Position numbers and translations under genes: made by a program. A DNA stretch of 64,000 bases from Synaphobranchus kaupii. Its lineage: Eukaryota; Chordata; Actinopteri; Anguilliformes; Synaphobranchidae. This document shows positions 59,638 through 64,000 of this stretch, piece after piece. Every line of letters begins with the position of its first letter. The first letter of the stretch is position 1. The DNA lies in the NCBI GenBank assembly GCA_029718625.1, contig CM056377.1:106528585-106592584 (forward strand). Reading direction: 5' to 3'. The notes under the pieces were generated by a model that worked only from the letters and a program-made list of their open reading frames with translations, had not been told where the DNA came from and ran no database searches.

Positions 59638-60925
59638 TTTATGTTAAATGTTTGAGTTAATTTTCTTGTTTCACTGTTCTGCCTTTCTAATGAATTCAAA
59701 TTAACATAGCGATGACAATTGACACACAAATGATCAAAATCATTGTTTTCTGATGCGTTTGCACAGCTACATTTGCAGCACTTCTGAGAAATGTCCCTGG
59801 ATTTGCTTCCATAAATCTGGTCACCCTACTATGGTTACAACCAGTAGCCTGCTGTGCAGATTGTGGGAGCATTCAATAGCCCCAAAACGTTGCAAATAGT
59901 AAATCTGAAAGAAAACGGTAGTGTGTTAAATGTCCTGTTGCAAAGCGTTTGTTACGAGTTGTTATATTGGCTAAAAATAAAATCTCATGGCATTTAAAAA
60001 GTGTGTGCAACACAAATTCCTGCAAGTTGCATATTTGAACATCACTAAATGACAGGAGCATAGTAACATGAAACTGATCTAGCTTTTAAAATAAAATTGT
60101 TTTTATCTCAATATGCTTATTTTTTTTAACTTTCAGGTGTGTCCCTTGGCATTCTTTCCTTTGACATGTTTTCTGCCAAAGAAGTACAAAAATAGGATTT
60201 GTAGTATTGAGCAGAGGAATTTCTCTCTTTATAATGACCATGCACGACCAGGTAGATCCAATAAGAAAAGGATTTATTTTTCTGCAGAAAGAGTCCAGTA
60301 CTCGCACACACAAGGTGGTCAAGCATGAACTGAAGAGATGGAGGCAGTCTCCGCCATATTTAATCAAACTAATAAATAGACTTCTGATTGGTGCATAGTT
60401 AATACATAGGAATATAACAACATACATAATTATATTGCTGATTGGTACATGGTTACATATTAGCATATAGTACAATGATTGGTTAGCTTATCATGTAGCA
60501 TGCATATTGGATGAGCCCACAGTGACCCCCAGCCCTTAACAGTTTTCAACAACTATTTGGTCTCCCAGAGTGGTCTTGTTTTCAGGATTCAAGATGAAGT
60601 GTTCTTCTGGCTCTCTAGTGATAAGATAGGCCATATCCTTGAGCCTGGAATGTAGGCCACATGCCTGCAGTACAGAGAGGAGACAGACAGGAAAGAGAAA
60701 GAGAGAGAGACAGAGACAGAAAAGAGAAAGGGAGAGAGACAGACAGAAATGCACATACACACAGGCAATAAGCTATATATATTGTCTCTGGTTGCTTTGG
60801 CTGACTGAGAGATAAACCGAGACCTTTCGGTGGCTAAAGAGCCTGCAGTCCACCACTTCTCTGTCTCTTGAGGATTTAGAGAATTTGATATACGTTTCAA
60901 TTGGTATGATTGTACAATGAGTATA
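59638..60925. other. Intergenic; possible LTR-like segment
   Basis: The minus strand has three CCAAT-containing blocks (near 60393, 60443, 60480) separated by about 50 bp, an LTR U3-like arrangement, but no boundaries can be set. A GA-rich tract lies at 60670-60750. No gene is recognised. Confidence 0.3.
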
Positions 60926-60927
60926 TA

Positions 60928-61464
60928 CAGTTGAAGTCGCAAGTTTACATACACCTAGGTTGAAGTCATTAAAACTTATTTTTAACCACTCCACAGATTT
61001 CATGTTAGCAAACTTTAGTGTTGGCAGGTCAGTTAGGACATCTACTTTGTGCATGACACAAGTAATTTTTCCCAACAATTGTCTACAGACAGATTATTTC
61101 ACTTTTAATTCACTATATCACAATTCCAGTGGGTCAGAAGTTTACATACACTAAGTTGACTGTGCCTTTAAATAAAAAATAAAAAAATTTTGGTTGCATA
61201 TCTATTGTATGCCATGACTTCCTGATGTCTGTGACCCAACAACATGAAAAGACTCGAGATATCTAATTTTCTAGTACTCTTACAAGCGATACTATAATGA
61301 CTCTACATTTGAATGGATCTCTATGGGAATTGGGGGGTGGGACTCGATTTAGCTGTAAATTATGCTGTGGAATACATGATTGGTATGTATGGAATACATG
61401 ATTGGTAAAATGGCTGTAAGTCATCAAGGGTCTGATGTATCAAACGAGCCTGGCAGTAGGTGCT
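60928..61464 (+). mobile_element. Sleeping-Beauty-type MITE, left half
   Basis: After TA it starts CAGTTGAAGTCGCAAGTTTA and continues as the left TIR of the element at 32941 (inner repeat GTGGGTCAGAAGTTTACATA). The left module arm follows (about 61186-61452). The right half is missing; a solo LTR begins at 61470. Confidence 0.78.
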
Positions 61465-62059
61465 GTGTCTATAAGGCGGGGGGGGGGGTCAGGTTCGGAG
61501 AACTTCAACAGAGAAGTCGAAAAGTATTTCCAATAACGGAAACACCACTAGAGCGAAATGTATTCGCGAACAGAAAGGAAAGGAAAACAAAGAATGGAGC
61601 AAAAGACTCCCTGCGCAGAGCCCAATGAAAAAAACAACCCTAAAAACAGGGCGAGGCTTGATACTTGAGCAGAATACAGAAAAACAGAAATTACCTCTGA
61701 GTCTCCGTAGGAGAGAGAACTAAACGAAGGGAGAAAACCAGAAATGAAAATAGTAAACCTGCGGTACTGGGGAAAAATAAGCTCGTAGATACGAGTGCAA
61801 AAACGAGAGTTTAGTAAAAAGAGAGGTGAAAAGAAACCAAGAAAAGAATACCTCCAGCTCGCAAAACTCGCAAAAATAAAGAGGTAATAGGAAGAGGCAT
61901 AAAATATAGGAATGCCTCTGACAGAAAAGTAAAGGAGGAGGAATAGCAAACAGTAGCAAAAGGGAAATGAAAAGATCAAAAGATCAAACCCTTACTGTAA
62001 CTGGACTTTTCCTGCTTTGCATATTTGTAACAACAAGGAAAACAGTTTCCGCGTACCTA

Positions 62060-63626
62060 CAGTCAAGCCGGAAAGTCTGAACACTCCTTTCACCTATCCA
62101 CGTTTTATTACGTTACAGACATATTCTACAATAGATTGAGTTCATGTTCTCTCTCAAAATTCTACACAAAATAGCCCATAATGACAAAGTGAAAACATGT
62201 TTTTAGACATTTGTGCTAATTTATTAAAAATCAAAATGTAAAATATCATATGTACACAAGTGTGCACACCCTTTGATATGACACCCAAAAGTGAGCTGAG
62301 GTGCATTTTGTTTCCACTGATACTGCTTGAGATGTTTCTACAACTTAATTGGAGTCCACCTGTGATAAATCCAATTGATTGGACATGATTGGGGATTGCC
62401 AACACCTGCCTATATAAGGTCCCACAGTTGACAGTGCATGTCAGAGCAAACTCCAAGCCATGGGGTCAAAGGAATTATCTGCAGACCTCAGAAACAGGAT
62501 TGTGTCTAGGCATAGATCTGGAGAAGGGTACAGAAAAATCTCTGCAGCTTTACAGGTCCCAAAGAGCACAGTGGCCACCATCATTTGTAAATGGAAGAAG
62601 TTTGGAACCACCAAGAATCTTCCTAGACCTGGCCGCCCAGCCAAACTGAGCAATCGGGGAAGACGGGCCTTGGCCAGGGAGGTGAGCAGGAACCCGAGGG
62701 TCACTCTGACAGAGCTCCAGCGTATCCTTGTGGAGATGGGAGAACCTTTCAGAAGATCAACCATCCAGGCAGCACTCCACCAATCAGGCCTTTATGGTAG
62801 AGTGGCCAGACGGAAGCCCCTCCTTAGTAAAAGGCACATCAGCCTGCTTGGAAATTGAACTTATTGGTCTGAATACCAAGCGTCATGTCTGGAGGAAATC
62901 AGGCACCGCTCATCACCTGGCTAATACCATCCCTACAGTGAAGCATGGCGGTGGCAGCATCATGATGTGGGGATGTTTTTCAGCAGCGGGAACGGGGCGA
63001 CTAGTCCTGATAGAGGGAAAGAGGAATGCAGCTAAGTACACCGAGATCCTTGAAGAAAACCTGCTCCAGAGCGCTCTGGACCTCAGACTGGGGCGAAGGT
63101 TTACCTTCCAACATGACAACGACCCAAAGCACACAGCCAAGAGAACAAAGGAGTGGCTTCGGAGCAAGTCTGTGCATATCCTTGAGTGGCCCAGCCAGAG
63201 CCCAGACCTGAATCCAATTGAACATCTGTGGAAAGAGCTGAAAATGGCTGTGTACCGACGCTCCCCATCCAACCTGACGGAGCTTGCAAGGATATGCCAA
63301 GAGGAATGGGCAAAAATGTCCAGAAACAAGTGTGCCAAGCTCGTAGCTTCTTTCCCAAGATGACTTGAAGCTGTAATCGCTGCCAAAGGTGCAGCAACCA
63401 AGTATTAGGCAAAGGGTGTGTACAGATATGTAACGCCTAAATAACCTATTTTTGTCAGTAAAATAAAATAGCATATTTTCTAAAAACCTGTTTTCACTTC
63501 CTCATTATTGGCTATTGTGTGTAGATGTTTGAGGCAAAAAATGAACTCAATCTATTGTAGAATATGTCTGTAACGTAATAAAACGTGGATAGGTGAAAGG
63601 AGTGTTCAGACTTTCCGGCTTGACTG
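62060..63626 (+). mobile_element. Tc1-type transposon, both ends intact
   Basis: Inverted ends CAGTCAAGCCGGAAAGTCTG abut TA on both sides (62058-62059 and 63627-63628). The outermost 86 bp of the two ends are identical; similarity extends to about 150 bp. Length is 1567 bp, close to a full Tc1 element. The ends look competent, but the transposase is broken. Confidence 0.92.
62460..63408 (+). pseudogene. Tc1-family transposase, internally deleted
   Basis: The start MGSKELSADLRNRIVSRH is intact, followed by the paired HTH region with GRPAKLSNRGRR. Near 62840-62870 a deletion with frame shift joins the end of the HTH part to [11 protein letters not shown]. It removes the segment holding the first catalytic aspartate (WSDE-type motif). 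The second D ([12 protein letters not shown]) and E ([12 protein letters not shown]) remain. A TGA at 63361 replaces a probable CGA arginine codon 15 codons before the ancestral stop at 63406. It cannot encode an active enzyme. Confidence 0.9.
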
Positions 63627-63865
63627 TATACCTTACCGGCTCCGTGTCAAATGCAAGACAATATTGAAGCACCGGAAATTGGAAACCCTGAGCTATATAT
63701 AGCCAGCAGGAAACCAAAAACAGGTGCGAATTACCGGGAATTAATTGCAGTGCGAGATCAAAATACCGGAACGGAAGATGGAAAATCCGATAGAGTGCAT
63801 GATGCCACTAAAAGAAAGAACGACCGCCGAAATAAAACGAGGCTGCCAAAAACCATGACAGTGTC

Positions 63866-64000
63866 TAATAGCTGCTCAGTATGCAAATAGAAATGTGACA
63901 CTGGTTTAATTCATTCTCTCTCTCCTTCTCTGTCTCTAATTTACATGTTTTTTAAAAATAATAATTCAGACACCGCACTCACTGTGTGTGTCAGAGAGAC
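63866..64000. other. Window end, no feature seen
   Basis: A pyrimidine-rich stretch (TTCTCTCTCTCC) and AT-rich sequence only. Confidence 0.4.

Larger units (their letters stand above)
61470..63860 (-). mobile_element. Solo LTR (TGTCATGGTTTT family) split by a Tc1 element
   Basis: On the minus strand it starts TGTCATGGTTTTTGGCAGCC at 63860 and ends ...CCGCCTTATA at 61470 (TA where CA is expected). It is flanked by the 5-bp duplication GTGTC (61465-61469 and 63861-63865). TATATATA at 63694-63701 lies about 160 bp from its start, as in the LTR at 35933. Without the inserted Tc1 (62060-63626) it is about 822 bp. Like its relative it contains strong short inverted repeats (AGAGGCAT/ATGCCTCT at 61892-61916; CTCGTAGATACGAG near 61783). 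Confidence 0.8.

Overview
This is vertebrate nuclear DNA, almost certainly from a teleost fish. Two split genes have vertebrate-type exons and splice sites, and the remaining sequence is filled with fish-type mobile elements (Tc1/mariner and Sleeping-Beauty-like elements, hAT, Harbinger and piggyBac-like MITEs, tRNA- and 5S-rRNA-derived SINEs, solo LTRs). The tRNA SINEs resemble the eel UnaSINE type as I remember it, which hints at an early-branching teleost, but the species cannot be fixed from this window.

Two protein genes are supported, both on the + strand. zranb2 (8926-14561, ten coding exons, 342 codons) encodes a two-zinc-finger SR-like splicing regulator. ptger3 (17453-20042, two coding exons, 396 codons) encodes the prostaglandin E2 receptor EP3. 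They lie head to tail about 2.9 kb apart, the same order and relative orientation as ZRANB2 and PTGER3 on human chromosome 1p31. They share a conserved neighbourhood, not a pathway. I see no other host gene, and no tRNA, rRNA or CRISPR locus.

Layout: 1-8.9 kb is intergenic (5S-derived SINE split by a hAT MITE, a 1.74-kb solo LTR swollen by a minisatellite, a Tc1-type MITE). 8.9-14.6 kb is zranb2, with a Harbinger MITE in intron 7 and a duplicated copy of the exon 3 splice donor. 17.4-20.0 kb is ptger3. 20-35 kb is intergenic with Tc1-type foldback MITEs, piggyBac-like copies and an 824-bp solo LTR. 35.9-37.9 kb is a 1.95-kb solo LTR built of repeated stem-loop units. 38-51 kb is sparse, with SINEs, a solo LTR and a 235-bp tandem duplication. 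51.4-53.6 kb is a broken LTR element with four successive minisatellites. 53.7-64 kb holds two defective Tc1 elements, Harbinger and hAT remnants, and a nest in which a Tc1 sits inside a solo LTR that sits beside or inside a Sleeping-Beauty-like half element.

Three things merit most attention: the LTR whose tandem units carry stem-loops with compensating base changes; a roughly 330-bp palindrome-forming module joined to at least five Tc1/mariner fragments of four TIR families; and the fish EP3 tail, which matches a mammalian alternative tail and runs straight through a potential splice donor.
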